A DNA stretch of 64,000 nucleotides. Origin: an uncultured Allomuricauda sp. Lineage in GTDB: Bacteria; Bacteroidota; Bacteroidia; Flavobacteriales; Flavobacteriaceae. Position 1 is the stretch's first letter, and every line of letters begins with the position of its first letter. Under the pieces are notes generated by a model. The model ran no database searches. It saw only the letters and a program-made list of their open reading frames with translations, and was not told the origin of the DNA. Both the position numbers and the translations under genes were made by a program. Location of the stretch: positions 1 to 64,000 of the forward strand of contig NZ_CANMOO010000005.1 in NCBI RefSeq assembly GCF_947499585.1. Reading direction: 5' to 3'. Of the stretch, positions 8,019 to 16,164 are shown piece after piece.

Positions 8019-10217
8019 CTAAATATTTAACCAATAGGTAAGTTTCAGATTTATGGATCTGTTCCTTGGCATGAATGAATTCACAAAATAGTTGTCGTTA
8101 TACACAATGAACAAATCTGAGAGCGGAGCAAATCGCCACTGTAAGCGTGAATTAAAACCCAAATTATCTCGCTGGTTGCTATATTGAACTAAGGTTGACC
8201 AGAATACAGACTTATTTAAAGTAATGTTGACTCTGGGGCTCACCAACCAAAGATTAGCACTTGGAAATGGATCTGGGAGGTTTATACTGTCATAATTCAA
8301 TTCCATGGAAAGAGATACTTTCGGTTGAAGCCGTAGGCTTACATCACCTTCAAAAGAAAATCGGTTACCGTTGAAGAAATCACCATAACCAGGTTCTAAA
8401 GAGTAAGAAAACACTTTTCGTCTATCACTTTGAAATTCTACTTCATAACTAGTATAGTAGTACCCTTGGTCCGCAGGGAGTTCAAGTGCACCATCTGTAT
8501 CTGTTGGATCAAAAGATTCGGTCAAAAAAGTGAATCTATTGAACATTCTAGCTGATATTTCTTCCTGGGTTTTAAATTGAGCTTGCCAACTGGTGAAAAT
8601 GGTATAGTCAGTATTTTGATAATCTAAAGTTGGTCTCCATATAGCGTTTGGGCTAAAACGGAAACCATGAGAATTGATTTTACCTTTCTTAGGCCAAAAA
8701 TTAAATTCAATAAAGGGTCTTGCCGCAATTATATCTTGTCTTCTTACAAACCCTAAATCTGATCTAAAGTCATTACCAACATAGTTTCCGCGCAAGCCAA
8801 AATTAATGGTTCTTGAATTATATTGAAGGTCAATTCCTCCAGAACTGTCATCATCACCAATGTCATGTGCAAAAGATTTATGAAAGAAAAATTTACCAAC
8901 CCAGGTGTTATCTGCTGATGCTAGATTATAATCTAATCCAACTACACGGTTATACCTTTCTGTTTCCTCTAAAAAATCATAATCCTTGAAGGTTTCACGG
9001 TTTACAAAAATAAAACTGAGGTTAGATCGAGAGAACATCTTTTTTTGAAGGGCAAAAACAGTGTTGTTGTTACTAGGGATTTCATTTTCAGTATCTTCTT
9101 CGGTTTGAATATTCAATAGACCCAAACGCCAATCTTCATTAAGTTTTCCACTGAGACGGATTCCTCCAATAATACCATTTTCAATGGTTTCTTCATCCAA
9201 ATCCTCAGCAATTCCTATTCTTCTTGAAAAAAATGGGTTGGAATCGCGTGAATTACCAAACGTTCCAAAAAGATCACTATTATCAACAAAAAACTGCCTT
9301 CTTTCTGGGAGTGATATCTCGAACCTGGTAAGGTTGGTGAAAACATTGTCTACCTCTACATTGGAGAAATCAGGATTTACGGTAATATCCAAATTCATTC
9401 CGTTACCGATGGCCACTTTGGCATCTCCACCAAAATTCAAATCATTATTAGTGTCATTGGTTTCAAAATCTTTTGAAGAAATTCCATTAACATATGGAAT
9501 AATTGCTAGCGGGGTTCTTGATTTTCCCAAGGGTTTTTCAAAAACCATATCGCCCATAAATGCTAAACCAAAAATAAACTGATTCTGAGGAATCTCTATC
9601 CATGTGCTGGTTTCATTGGTCTGCATATCAAAACGATAGCTATTAAAACGCCATTTAGTCTCTCCTTGTTTAAATTTAAATGAGGTTAAGGGAATAGCCA
9701 TTTCACAGATATAATAACCATCATACATTTTGGACTCTCCTCGCCATTTTACATCCCAAGAAGTGGTAAAACCCCTCAGGTCGGTACCTCCATTGGAAAT
9801 TAGGGCTTCTCTTCGCACTCCATAGGGGTTCATGCCAAATAGAAAAGCATTTGTACCATCATTAAAAGTGTCAAAAAGCAGGCTAATATTATCATTCCCT
9901 CCAGCTCTATAATCTCTTTGTAATGAAGGAATTACATAATCATCACCTTCAGTATTTACCTTTATGCCAATGTACAATGTGGTTTCACTGTAAAGCATTT
10001 TTATGTCGGATTGTTGAACTGCCAAAATAGAATCCGAAGGAAAATATTGTTGGAAATCATGAGCGCTCTCAGCGGTTTCCCAGATAGATTCGTCCAATAC
10101 TCCATCTATCTTAATGGGTTCGGAAATATACTTTACGGTAAATTGTTTGGAATTGATTTGAGCAAAAAATACAATAGGGAAGAGCGTTGCAGCTAGTACA
10201 AAACGGAATTTCAACAT
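8019..10217 (-). CDS. DUF5916 outer-membrane protein with CBM9-like N-terminal domain
   Basis: 732 residues. A signal peptide (MLKFRFVLAATLFPIVFFAQ) is followed by a carbohydrate-binding family 9-like beta-sandwich (KIDGVLDESIWETAE through about residue 230; YICEMAIPLTSF is characteristic). From about residue 240 the chain is rich in alternating aromatic beta strands (DUF5916) ending in INLKLTYWLNI, the C-terminal aromatic strand pattern of an outer-membrane barrel. In this family the pair is common in Bacteroidetes and is thought to be surface-linked, but no activity is established. It directly precedes the phosphatase gene on the same strand. Confidence 0.87.
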   Translation of the reverse strand: MLKFRFVLAATLFPIVFFAQINSKQFTVKYISEPIKIDGVLDESIWETAESAHDFQQYFPSDSILAVQQSDIKMLYSETTLYIGIKVNTEGDDYVIPSLQRDYRAGGNDNISLLFDTFNDGTNAFLFGMNPYGVRREALISNGGTDLRGFTTSWDVKWRGESKMYDGYYICEMAIPLTSFKFKQGETKWRFNSYRFDMQTNETSTWIEIPQNQFIFGLAFMGDMVFEKPLGKSRTPLAIIPYVNGISSKDFETNDTNNDLNFGGDAKVAIGNGMNLDITVNPDFSNVEVDNVFTNLTRFEISLPERRQFFVDNSDLFGTFGNSRDSNPFFSRRIGIAEDLDEETIENGIIGGIRLSGKLNEDWRLGLLNIQTEEDTENEIPSNNNTVFALQKKMFSRSNLSFIFVNRETFKDYDFLEETERYNRVVGLDYNLASADNTWVGKFFFHKSFAHDIGDDDSSGGIDLQYNSRTINFGLRGNYVGNDFRSDLGFVRRQDIIAARPFIEFNFWPKKGKINSHGFRFSPNAIWRPTLDYQNTDYTIFTSWQAQFKTQEEISARMFNRFTFLTESFDPTDTDGALELPADQGYYYTSYEVEFQSDRRKVFSYSLEPGYGDFFNGNRFSFEGDVSLRLQPKVSLSMELNYDSINLPDPFPSANLWLVSPRVNITLNKSVFWSTLVQYSNQRDNLGFNSRLQWRFAPLSDLFIVYNDNYFVNSFMPRNRSINLKLTYWLNI

Positions 10218-10278
10218 TGGATAATTTAAGTTAGTCCGTCAAATTTAAGGGTAAGGTTAGTTAAAAAAATCCCAAAAA

Positions 10279-10452
10279 TTAATTATCCTCATTGCTCTTT
10301 TTTTTTGGCTCTCTTTTTGCTTCTTTAAGACTTTTCATCAACATCCATTCTATTTGTCCATTAGTACTGCGAAATTCATCAGCAGCCCATTTTTCAATTG
10401 CTTTGAGCATGTCTTCGTTGAGTCTTAGAGCAAATGCCTTTTTTTTACTCAT
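10279..10452 (-). CDS. Arc-type ribbon-helix-helix DNA-binding protein
   Basis: 57 residues, read from CAT at 10450-10452 to TAA at 10279-10281. The sequence starts MSKKKAFALRLNEDMLKAIE: a beta strand (AFALRL) that would enter the DNA major groove, then two helices (residues 13-25 and 31-45, with FRSTNGQIEWML between them) and a Lys-rich tail. This is the MetJ/Arc ribbon-helix-helix fold. It lies 64 bases downstream of the SPFH gene on the same strand, an arrangement I recognise from other flavobacteria, and probably shares its transcript. Likely role: small transcriptional repressor, possibly autoregulating the SPFH operon (inference). Confidence 0.82.
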   Translation of the reverse strand: MSKKKAFALRLNEDMLKAIEKWAADEFRSTNGQIEWMLMKSLKEAKREPKKKSNEDN

Positions 10453-10516
10453 CTATTCTAATAATTCCTTAATTATTTTTTTGATGAAATTGTATTTTCT
10501 TAAATACTCACATCTA

Positions 10517-11377
10517 TCAATGGTTAAGAGTTCCTGTATTCACAATTGGTGAAGCATCTTTATCTGAACATAGCACAACCATAAGATTACTGACCATAGC
10601 TGCTTTACGCTCTTCGTCCAAATCAACAATCTGTTTTTTACTTAGTTCTTCCAAAGCCATTTCTACCATACTTACAGCACCCTCTACAATTTTATGCCTA
10701 GCTGCAACTATGGCTGTAGCTTGTTGTCGCTTCAACATGGCGTTGGCAATTTCCTGTGCATAGGCCAAATATCCAATTCTAGCTTCCAATACTTCAATTC
10801 CTGCCATTCCAAGTCTCTCCTGGACCTCTTTTTCAAGGGCTTCGCTTACTTCGTTCAAACTAGAACGCAAGGTAATATCTTCTTCTATACCTTCATCAGC
10901 AAAATTATCATAAGGATACATACTGGCTAACTTTCTTACTGCAGCATCTGTTTGAACCCGAACAAAATTTTTATAATCATCAACATCAAAAGCTGCCTTG
11001 TAAGTATCGGTAACTCTCCAAACCAGAATGGTGCTTATCATGACTGGATTCCCTAATTTATCATTGACCTTAAGCCGTTCACTATCAAAATTACTGGCAC
11101 GTAAAGAGACTCTTCGTTTGGAGTATAAAGGGTTTACCCAGTGAAGACCATTCTTCTTTATAGTTCCTACATATTTTCCAAAAAGCACTAAAACCCGTGA
11201 ATTATTCGGATTTACCAAAACCAACCCAAAGGCCATTACCAGCCCAATAAAAATACAAATACCGAACCATCCGGATTTGGCAGAAATAATGGCGGCGATT
11301 CCTCCAAAAAAAAGAACTAAGGAAACAAATAACATAAAGTATCCGTTTAAAGGGGAGATTATTTTCTCATCTGTCAT
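10517..11377 (-). CDS. SPFH/band 7 membrane protein
   Basis: 286 residues. Two hydrophobic segments at about residues 12-31 and 35-54 anchor it in the inner membrane; the SPFH (stomatin/prohibitin/flotillin) domain follows from about residue 55 (NNSRVLVLFGKYVGTIKKNG, then VSLRASNFDSERLKVNDKLG), and a helical region rich in Glu and Ala (about 170-250, with LKRQQATAIVAARHKIVEGA) would oligomerise. Such proteins build membrane microdomains or regulate proteases. No FtsH, HflC or NfeD gene is adjacent. The small ribbon-helix-helix gene follows. The long AT-rich gap upstream probably holds its promoter and that of the divergent nuclease gene. Confidence 0.9.
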   Translation of the reverse strand: MTDEKIISPLNGYFMLFVSLVLFFGGIAAIISAKSGWFGICIFIGLVMAFGLVLVNPNNSRVLVLFGKYVGTIKKNGLHWVNPLYSKRRVSLRASNFDSERLKVNDKLGNPVMISTILVWRVTDTYKAAFDVDDYKNFVRVQTDAAVRKLASMYPYDNFADEGIEEDITLRSSLNEVSEALEKEVQERLGMAGIEVLEARIGYLAYAQEIANAMLKRQQATAIVAARHKIVEGAVSMVEMALEELSKKQIVDLDEERKAAMVSNLMVVLCSDKDASPIVNTGTLNH

Positions 11378-11503
11378 AATTGTTGATTTAATGATATTAA
11401 ATTGATATCATAAATATATTGTATTAAATTCATTTTCACAAATGATATTAACGATCTAATGAAAATGCTTCCTTTAGAAATATTATAATTAATGACAGTT
11501 TTC

Positions 11504-11511
11504 TACATTTG
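11504..11511 (+). promoter_or_regulatory. -7 box of the S1/P1 nuclease gene
   Basis: TACATTTG matches TAnnTTTG exactly and lies 15 bases before the ATG at 11527. The upstream in-frame TTG at 11509 falls inside this box, which argues against using it as a start. Confidence 0.5.
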
Positions 11512-11526
11512 AAAAAATCATCAATC

Positions 11527-12294
11527 ATGAACAAGACAATTTTACTTTTTTTATTGGTGCCTTTATTGGGTCACAGTAATTATTGGGGTAAAACAGGGCA
11601 TAGAGTTACCGGGCATATCGCGGAAAACCATTTAACAGGTAAAGCAAAACGTGCATTAAATGATTTGTTAGACGGACATAGTCTGGCCTTTGTTTCCACT
11701 TTTGCAGATGAAATAAAAGCCGACCGAACATATTCCAAGTTTTCTGCATGGCATTATGTTAACTATCCATTAGGTATGCGCTACGAGGATTCGTCTAAAA
11801 GTAAGTTTGGTGATGTAGTGCAGGCCATAGAGGAATGCACAAGAATTGTAAAAGATGAAAACAATTCTAGAGCTGATCGGGTTTTTTATCTTAAAATGTT
11901 AGTCCATTTGGTTGGCGATTTGCACCAGCCCATGCACGCCAGTAGGGCTGAGGATAAAGGAGGCAATGATATTCAATTACAATGGTTTGGTGAAGGAACA
12001 AATCTTCACAGGGTTTGGGATAAAAACCTGATTCTATCCTATGGCATGACATACACAGAGCTTGCCGATGAACTTAAGCAGGTCTCAAAAAAAGAACGTA
12101 AAAAAATCCAAGAAGGCACAATATATGACTGGGTACAAGAGTCACATGAGTTGTGTGCAGAAATCTATACCTCTGCCAAAGTCGGTGAGAAACTTGGCTA
12201 TCAATATGGTTACAAATACAATGATGTGTTGTTTCAGCAGTTGCAAAGGGGAGGCCTAAGACTTGCCAAGGTATTGAACAATCTGTTCAAATAA
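11527..12294 (+). CDS. Secreted S1/P1-type zinc nuclease
   Basis: 255 residues from the ATG at 11527, chosen because the earlier in-frame TTG lies within the -7 box. A signal peptide (MNKTILLFLLVPLLGHS) precedes Trp20, which after cleavage would be near the new N-terminus; in S1/P1 nucleases this Trp and the His five residues on (His25 in GHRVTGH) bind the zinc cluster. Other ligands are visible: Asp in STFADEIK, His in SAWHYVNY, His and Asp in LVGDLHQPMHA, and His/Asp in NLHRVWD. The family cleaves single-stranded DNA/RNA and removes 3' phosphates. Probably periplasmic or secreted, for scavenging nucleic acid. It ends 1 base before the convergent AlkB gene. Confidence 0.92.
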   Translation: MNKTILLFLLVPLLGHSNYWGKTGHRVTGHIAENHLTGKAKRALNDLLDGHSLAFVSTFADEIKADRTYSKFSAWHYVNYPLGMRYEDSSKSKFGDVVQAIEECTRIVKDENNSRADRVFYLKMLVHLVGDLHQPMHASRAEDKGGNDIQLQWFGEGTNLHRVWDKNLILSYGMTYTELADELKQVSKKERKKIQEGTIYDWVQESHELCAEIYTSAKVGEKLGYQYGYKYNDVLFQQLQRGGLRLAKVLNNLFK

Positions 12295-12891
12295 TTATTT
12301 AATTATCCTAAAGGTCAGGTTTATTCGTTCTCCAATCTTTTTAGCAGTTTTTGCAATTTGATGATGCCAATGGTGTTGAGTTTCACCCTGCATCAATAGT
12401 AAACTGCCGTGTTCCAGAAGCAATTTGTGTTTGATAGATTTATCTTTTCTATGTCTTAAATGAAAAAAACGCTCCGCTCCCAAAGATATTGAAGCAATTA
12501 TCGGGTTTTGACCAAGTTCTTTCTCATCATCGGAATGCCACCCATTACTATCCTTTCCATCTCTGTAATAATTCAGCAAACAGGTTGAAAATTCTACAAC
12601 AGCCTCTTTTTCAACTGCAGATTTTATTTTGAGTAGCTCTGGTGTAAACTCTAAAGGCTCCATAGTAATGTTGGAGTATGAATATACTTTTCCATTATTC
12701 CCATATAGAGCAGTTAATCTTGGTTGAGGGTAGGTTTTCCCAAAGATTGTAATGTCATCTTGTTGCCATGGAATAACGTCCCGCAATACATTGAAGTATG
12801 AACAGGCATCTTCCTCTTTTAGAAAATTTGGATAATAAGCAATATTACTATCTGGTAGTTCTAAATTTATTTTTTCTAAAAATAAAGCCAT
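12295..12891 (-). CDS. AlkB-type 2-oxoglutarate/Fe(II) dioxygenase (DNA alkylation repair)
   Basis: 198 residues, the size of the ALKBH2-like bacterial group. The iron triad is visible as His119 and Asp121 in NGWHSDDE and His177 in HHWHHQIAK; the 2-oxoglutarate-binding RINLTFR motif (Arg189, Asn191, Arg195) ends the chain. The nucleotide-flip region PRLTALYGN precedes it. The enzyme removes methyl groups from 1-methyladenine and 3-methylcytosine by oxidation. It starts 1 base after the AraC-type regulator gene on the same strand, so the two almost certainly share an operon. Confidence 0.93.
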   Translation of the reverse strand: MALFLEKINLELPDSNIAYYPNFLKEEDACSYFNVLRDVIPWQQDDITIFGKTYPQPRLTALYGNNGKVYSYSNITMEPLEFTPELLKIKSAVEKEAVVEFSTCLLNYYRDGKDSNGWHSDDEKELGQNPIIASISLGAERFFHLRHRKDKSIKHKLLLEHGSLLLMQGETQHHWHHQIAKTAKKIGERINLTFRIIK

Positions 12892-12892
12892 G

Positions 12893-13810
12893 TTATTTAA
12901 GTACTGCCTTCAATTGATTTCTGTATTCTGAAGGATTTTGACCCGTAAACGCCTTGAAAGATTTATTAAAGTGAGAAAAATTATTGAATCCACTATCATA
13001 ACATACCTGGGTGATGCTGATAGGTTGTTCTGCCAATAATTTAGAGGCGTGCACAAGACGATATTCATTTACAAATTGTGTAAAGGTCTTATTGGTGATT
13101 TTTTTAAAGTATCTGCAAAATGAAGGAACCGTCATACTCACTATATTGGCAATCTCATCCAGACTAATATCTTCCTTAAAATTGGCTTTAACATGATTAA
13201 AGACAATATTGATTCTATCGTTGTCCTTGACTTCCGTTTCCATAGAAAAACCTTCACCATTCAATACTTTTATTTCTTCTGATATGGCAAGTTGGTTTAA
13301 TATGTTAAGAATTGATAGCAAGCGTTGAAAATCTGTTTGATATTCCAGTATCTCCATTTTTTCGCCAACCTTGGTTTTGGTTTTGCCAAAGAACGCTATT
13401 CCGCCTTTTGCAACTTCAAAGAGTTTTTGAATATTCTTCATTTCGGGAATATCGAAGAAGTCGCTGCCCAAAAAATCGGCTTTCATGTGTACCAAGGTCT
13501 CACTTTTGTTTCCCGTAAGTCTATCTGTAAAACCGCAGTGTGGTAAGTTAGAGCCAATAAGAATCAAGTCTCCGTCTCTAAAATAAGAAACATGACTGCC
13601 TATTTGTCTTTTGCCTGAACCTCCTTTTATATAGACCAGTTCCATCTCAGGATGATAATGCCAGCCATTATTCTTGGTTTCTTTGCTCTCACTAAACTTT
13701 TGATAGGTAAACGAGTGACCAAAACTTGGTGCAATTGCCTCAAAAGCAGGTTTTTGAATCATCATAGCCAATTTAATTTCCTTATGTAAAGTTATTACTG
13801 GTTTAAGCAT
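12893..13810 (-). CDS. AraC family transcriptional regulator with cupin sensor domain
   Basis: 305 residues. Residues about 20-120 form a cupin (GWHYHPEMELVYIKGGSG, RDGDLILIGSNLPHCG), the usual small-ligand sensor of AraC-type activators. Two helix-turn-helix units follow at about 205-300 (SLDEIANIVSMTVPSFCRYFK; ITQVCYDSGFNNFSHFNKSF). A -7 box (TAATTTTG on the minus strand, 13821-13828) lies just upstream. The start is uncertain: ATG at 13810 is only about ten bases from that box, and in-frame ATGs at 13765 and 13762 would begin at MIQKPAFEAI. The operon with alkB hints that it might respond to alkylation or sugar stress, but the cupin is not the Ada-type methyl acceptor. Confidence 0.88.
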   Translation of the reverse strand: MLKPVITLHKEIKLAMMIQKPAFEAIAPSFGHSFTYQKFSESKETKNNGWHYHPEMELVYIKGGSGKRQIGSHVSYFRDGDLILIGSNLPHCGFTDRLTGNKSETLVHMKADFLGSDFFDIPEMKNIQKLFEVAKGGIAFFGKTKTKVGEKMEILEYQTDFQRLLSILNILNQLAISEEIKVLNGEGFSMETEVKDNDRINIVFNHVKANFKEDISLDEIANIVSMTVPSFCRYFKKITNKTFTQFVNEYRLVHASKLLAEQPISITQVCYDSGFNNFSHFNKSFKAFTGQNPSEYRNQLKAVLK

Positions 13811-13936
13811 GCCTCCTATACAAAATTACCTAAAATATGTTCTATTTTACCTTTAATACCATTTTAACATATCAAGCGTGTTAATATTCCATATAAACTG
13901 GAAAAGATGCTGGTGTTTTTAAGGATTATCCCATGC

Positions 13937-13944
13937 TACATTTG
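13937..13944 (+). promoter_or_regulatory. -7 box of the small secreted protein gene
   Basis: TACATTTG matches TAnnTTTG and lies 27 bases before the ATG at 13972. An earlier in-frame ATG at 13933 would precede this box and so would not be on the message. Confidence 0.5.
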
Positions 13945-13971
13945 TCCTGTAATCTTAAAAAACGAAACGTT

Positions 13972-14352
13972 ATGAAATCAGTTTTAAATTATGTTACAGT
14001 AGCAGCATTCCTATTAAGTTCCACAATAGGGTTTGCAAATGGACCAGAGAACACTTTTGGTAAAAAAGGAATTGCTAAAAGTGAAGTAGAAAAGAAGTTG
14101 ATTGAAATTGAATTAGATCCGGTTTTTGTAAAGAAAGGAGAAAAGTTATTATTGAATTTATTGAACCTTACTCAGGGTAAAGTAGTTCTTAAAGTATATG
14201 ACAGCCAAGATAGACTTGTTTATAGTGAATCTATTGATGGCGAAATGGTAATTGAAAAGGCTTTCAATTTTGAAAGAGCTTTTGAAGATGAATATACCTT
14301 GGTTGTAGTGGATAAGTTGGGTACTTACACAGAAACTATTACGGTAAAATAA
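13972..14352 (+). CDS. Small secreted beta-rich protein, unknown function
   Basis: 126 residues. A clear signal peptide (MKSVLNYVTVAAFLLSSTIGFAN) is followed by a short lysine-rich spacer and a beta-rich domain (LDPVFVKKGEKLLLNLLNLT, VVLKVYDSQDRLVYSESI, DEYTLVVVDKLGTYTETITV) that looks like a single immunoglobulin/FN3-like sandwich, resembling type A sorting-domain folds or DUF3244 proteins. It lacks the usual GLYxV..G sorting motif at the end, so I would not call it a T9SS cargo. Start chosen by signal peptide and the -7 box. It ends before a strong hairpin terminator, so it is probably a monocistronic, well-expressed gene. Confidence 0.78.
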   Translation: MKSVLNYVTVAAFLLSSTIGFANGPENTFGKKGIAKSEVEKKLIEIELDPVFVKKGEKLLLNLLNLTQGKVVLKVYDSQDRLVYSESIDGEMVIEKAFNFERAFEDEYTLVVVDKLGTYTETITVK

Positions 14353-14379
14353 GTTTGTTTAGTTAATTTCAGTGCAAGG

Positions 14380-14403
14380 AGGCCCATTTATGGGCCTTTT
14401 TTT
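14380..14403 (+). terminator. Rho-independent terminator
   Basis: AGGCCCA-TTTA-TGGGCCT stem-loop followed by a run of T. It ends the small secreted protein gene and abuts the stop of the convergent MOSC gene. Confidence 0.85.
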
Positions 14404-15034
14404 ATAAGTACCTTTTTAGTCGTTCTCTTTTGTTAGGTGGCAAGGCATCATTGGCAATTGCCAATTTTAAAAGATCAATATCTTTTGTTCTAGAAAAAAG
14501 TAATGTATAAAATTGTTGAACAGTCAAGGTACTTTCAGATTCTTTTACCAATTCTAAAGTATCTCCTTTTTTAACTTCTCCAATCTCCAAAACCTTAACA
14601 TAGGTACCAGGAAAACCATGGTCAATGAATTGCCTCAGAATTTCTTGCGTTCCAAACTTTATACCTAGCTTAAAACAAGGTTCTCTGGGTTGCGTAACTT
14701 GTACTAAAGCGTTACCCATTTTGTAGATATTACCTATTCGCATTTTAGATTCATCAAGACCTTCAATGGTTAGGTTTTCACCGAACATTCCCCAATTCCA
14801 CTCTAGTTCTGGATATTTTTCTTTCCAATAAGGATAATGGTCTGCGGAAAATAAATAACAAGCTTTAAAAATGCCACCATGCACTTTTCTATCACTGATA
14901 GTGTCTCTGGCAACACTTTCATCTTCAAGAAGAAGAGGTTCATGTACTGGGTATTTGTATATACCTGTAGTGGTTTGTTGTCCGTTCCAGCTTATTGCTG
15001 TTGATTTCCCTATGTTTGTTGAAATAATTTGCAT
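14402..15034 (-). CDS. MOSC domain protein (YiiM-like)
   Basis: 210 residues from the ATG at 15034 (MQIISTNIGKSTAISWNGQQ); a start nine codons earlier is possible but would fall in the terminator of the upstream gene. The MOSC core is visible at about 30-165: VHGGIFKACYLFSADHYPYW, WGMFGENLTIEGLDE, and the conserved cysteine in QPREPCFKLGIKFG. A short C-terminal alpha domain (3-alpha) follows, as in YiiM, which reduces N-hydroxylated bases with a molybdenum cofactor. Activity here is inferred from family. No molybdopterin genes are adjacent. Confidence 0.87.
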   Translation of the reverse strand: MQIISTNIGKSTAISWNGQQTTTGIYKYPVHEPLLLEDESVARDTISDRKVHGGIFKACYLFSADHYPYWKEKYPELEWNWGMFGENLTIEGLDESKMRIGNIYKMGNALVQVTQPREPCFKLGIKFGTQEILRQFIDHGFPGTYVKVLEIGEVKKGDTLELVKESESTLTVQQFYTLLFSRTKDIDLLKLAIANDALPPNKRERLKRYL

Positions 15035-15048
15035 AGGGTTAAGATAAA

Positions 15049-15074
15049 AAAACCACCGCAAATAACGGTGGTTT
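15049..15074 (-). terminator. Rho-independent terminator of the 15098-15451 gene
   Basis: On the minus strand AAACCACCG-TTATTTG-CGGTGGTTT is followed by a T run. It lies 24 bases after the stop of the small membrane protein gene. Confidence 0.8.
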
Positions 15075-15097
15075 GTTCAAATTGATTTTGTTTGGAC

Positions 15098-15451
15098 TTA
15101 CTCTTCTTTTTCTAAACGTTTGGTCATGTTAAAACCTACCAAAAGACCTACCCCAGCCAAAGTAAATATTGTACCTGGGTATGCTACGTCATCATGCACT
15201 CCAAAACTGTATACTAAGATGGAGGCTAGAAAAATTGCAGTTCCAATACCTATTAAAAGAAGGGAGATGTTTAGGATAATGATTTTCCAAAAAGGGGCAG
15301 CGCCGGCTCTCCTTCCTTTAACAAAAATAGAAGCATCCGCCCCTTTTTCAATTAATGCCAGACGTTCTTTATTTCTGGTTGAAAAATAGAGGTATGCTAT
15401 TCCAAAGACAACCCCAAATAGTATTGGTATAATGATTAATTCAGATCCCAT
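15098..15451 (-). CDS. Small membrane protein (DUF6249-like)
   Basis: 117 residues with three hydrophobic segments: residues 4-23, about 55-80 and 88-108. A basic, charged loop (STRNKERLALIEKGADASIF) follows the first segment; the pattern of an N-terminal helix then RxxLIEKG is typical of the DUF6249 family of small inner-membrane proteins, whose role is unknown. The start is 2 bases from the divergent reading frame and about 135 bases from the ECF sigma gene. This placement suggests possible control by that sigma factor, but this is only inference. Confidence 0.78.
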   Translation of the reverse strand: MGSELIIIPILFGVVFGIAYLYFSTRNKERLALIEKGADASIFVKGRRAGAAPFWKIIILNISLLLIGIGTAIFLASILVYSFGVHDDVAYPGTIFTLAGVGLLVGFNMTKRLEKEE

Positions 15452-15585
15452 GATTGTTCGTTTTAAATGATTATTATTTTATTAGTTCATTGTCTATGAC
15501 GACGGTTTTTTGGTTGAGGTTACATTTTTTTGATAAAAAAAGAAAATTGTGTAACCTCGGAGTATGTTTTGACGTCCAATGTGCA

Positions 15586-16164
15586 ATGACTACCAATAAA
15601 GAAACTAATCTGATCCAGAAAATCCGGGATGGTAATATCCATGCTTTTTCGGAGTTGGTTGATGCATATAAGAATTTGGTGTATACTTTAGCGTATAGAA
15701 TGCTGAGAAGCAGAGAAGAGGCTGAAGAAGTATCCCAAGATACTTTTATCAAGATTTTTAAATCACTGCCACATTTTAAAGGGGATTCTAAGCTTTCCAC
15801 TTGGATTTATAAGGTTGCATACAATACTTGTTTAGATAGAATCAAACAAAATAAAAGGAATAAGACATTTGTAGATATAGACCATGTAAAAGATGTTTCA
15901 TTTGTAAGTATGAACAATGCATTGGATAAAATGTTACAAGAGGAAAGAAAGGAGTTGATTAAAAAATGTCTGAATTTATTGCCTAGCAATGATGTTGGGC
16001 TTCTTACACTTTTTTATTTTGAAGAACAAAGTCTAGCAGAAATGGAAAAGACTTTAGATATTCCTGCTAGCACCATAAAAGTGCAATTGTTTAGAGCAAG
16101 AAAAAAGTTTGCCAAAGTGTTGGAGAAGAATTTAGAAAAAGAAATATTTCAGAATTATGGATAA
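15586..16164 (+). CDS. ECF-type RNA polymerase sigma factor
   Basis: 192 residues from the ATG at 15586 (MTTNKETNLIQKI); the longer open frame upstream encodes unrelated Cys/Phe-rich sequence and crosses the divergent promoter region. Region 2 is visible at about 20-90 (FSELVDAYKNLVYTLAYRML, EEVSQDTFIKIFKSL, STWIYKVAYNTCLDRIK) and region 4 at about 125-175 (LTLFYFEEQSLAEMEKTLDI, STIKVQLFRARKKF). Region 3 is missing, as in ECF (group 4) factors. The next gene overlaps by 8 bases and encodes a membrane protein that may be its anti-sigma factor. Confidence 0.93.
   Translation: MTTNKETNLIQKIRDGNIHAFSELVDAYKNLVYTLAYRMLRSREEAEEVSQDTFIKIFKSLPHFKGDSKLSTWIYKVAYNTCLDRIKQNKRNKTFVDIDHVKDVSFVSMNNALDKMLQEERKELIKKCLNLLPSNDVGLLTLFYFEEQSLAEMEKTLDIPASTIKVQLFRARKKFAKVLEKNLEKEIFQNYG

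Noticed and set aside
11509-11526. TTG start giving six extra residues for the S1/P1 nuclease
   Set aside because: The TTG lies inside the exact -7 box TACATTTG, so it would not be part of the message; the ATG at 11527 begins the signal peptide.
15454-15585. N-terminal extension of the ECF sigma factor
   Set aside because: The extension is hydrophobic/basic and Cys-rich, unlike region 2 of sigma factors, and covers the divergent promoter region.
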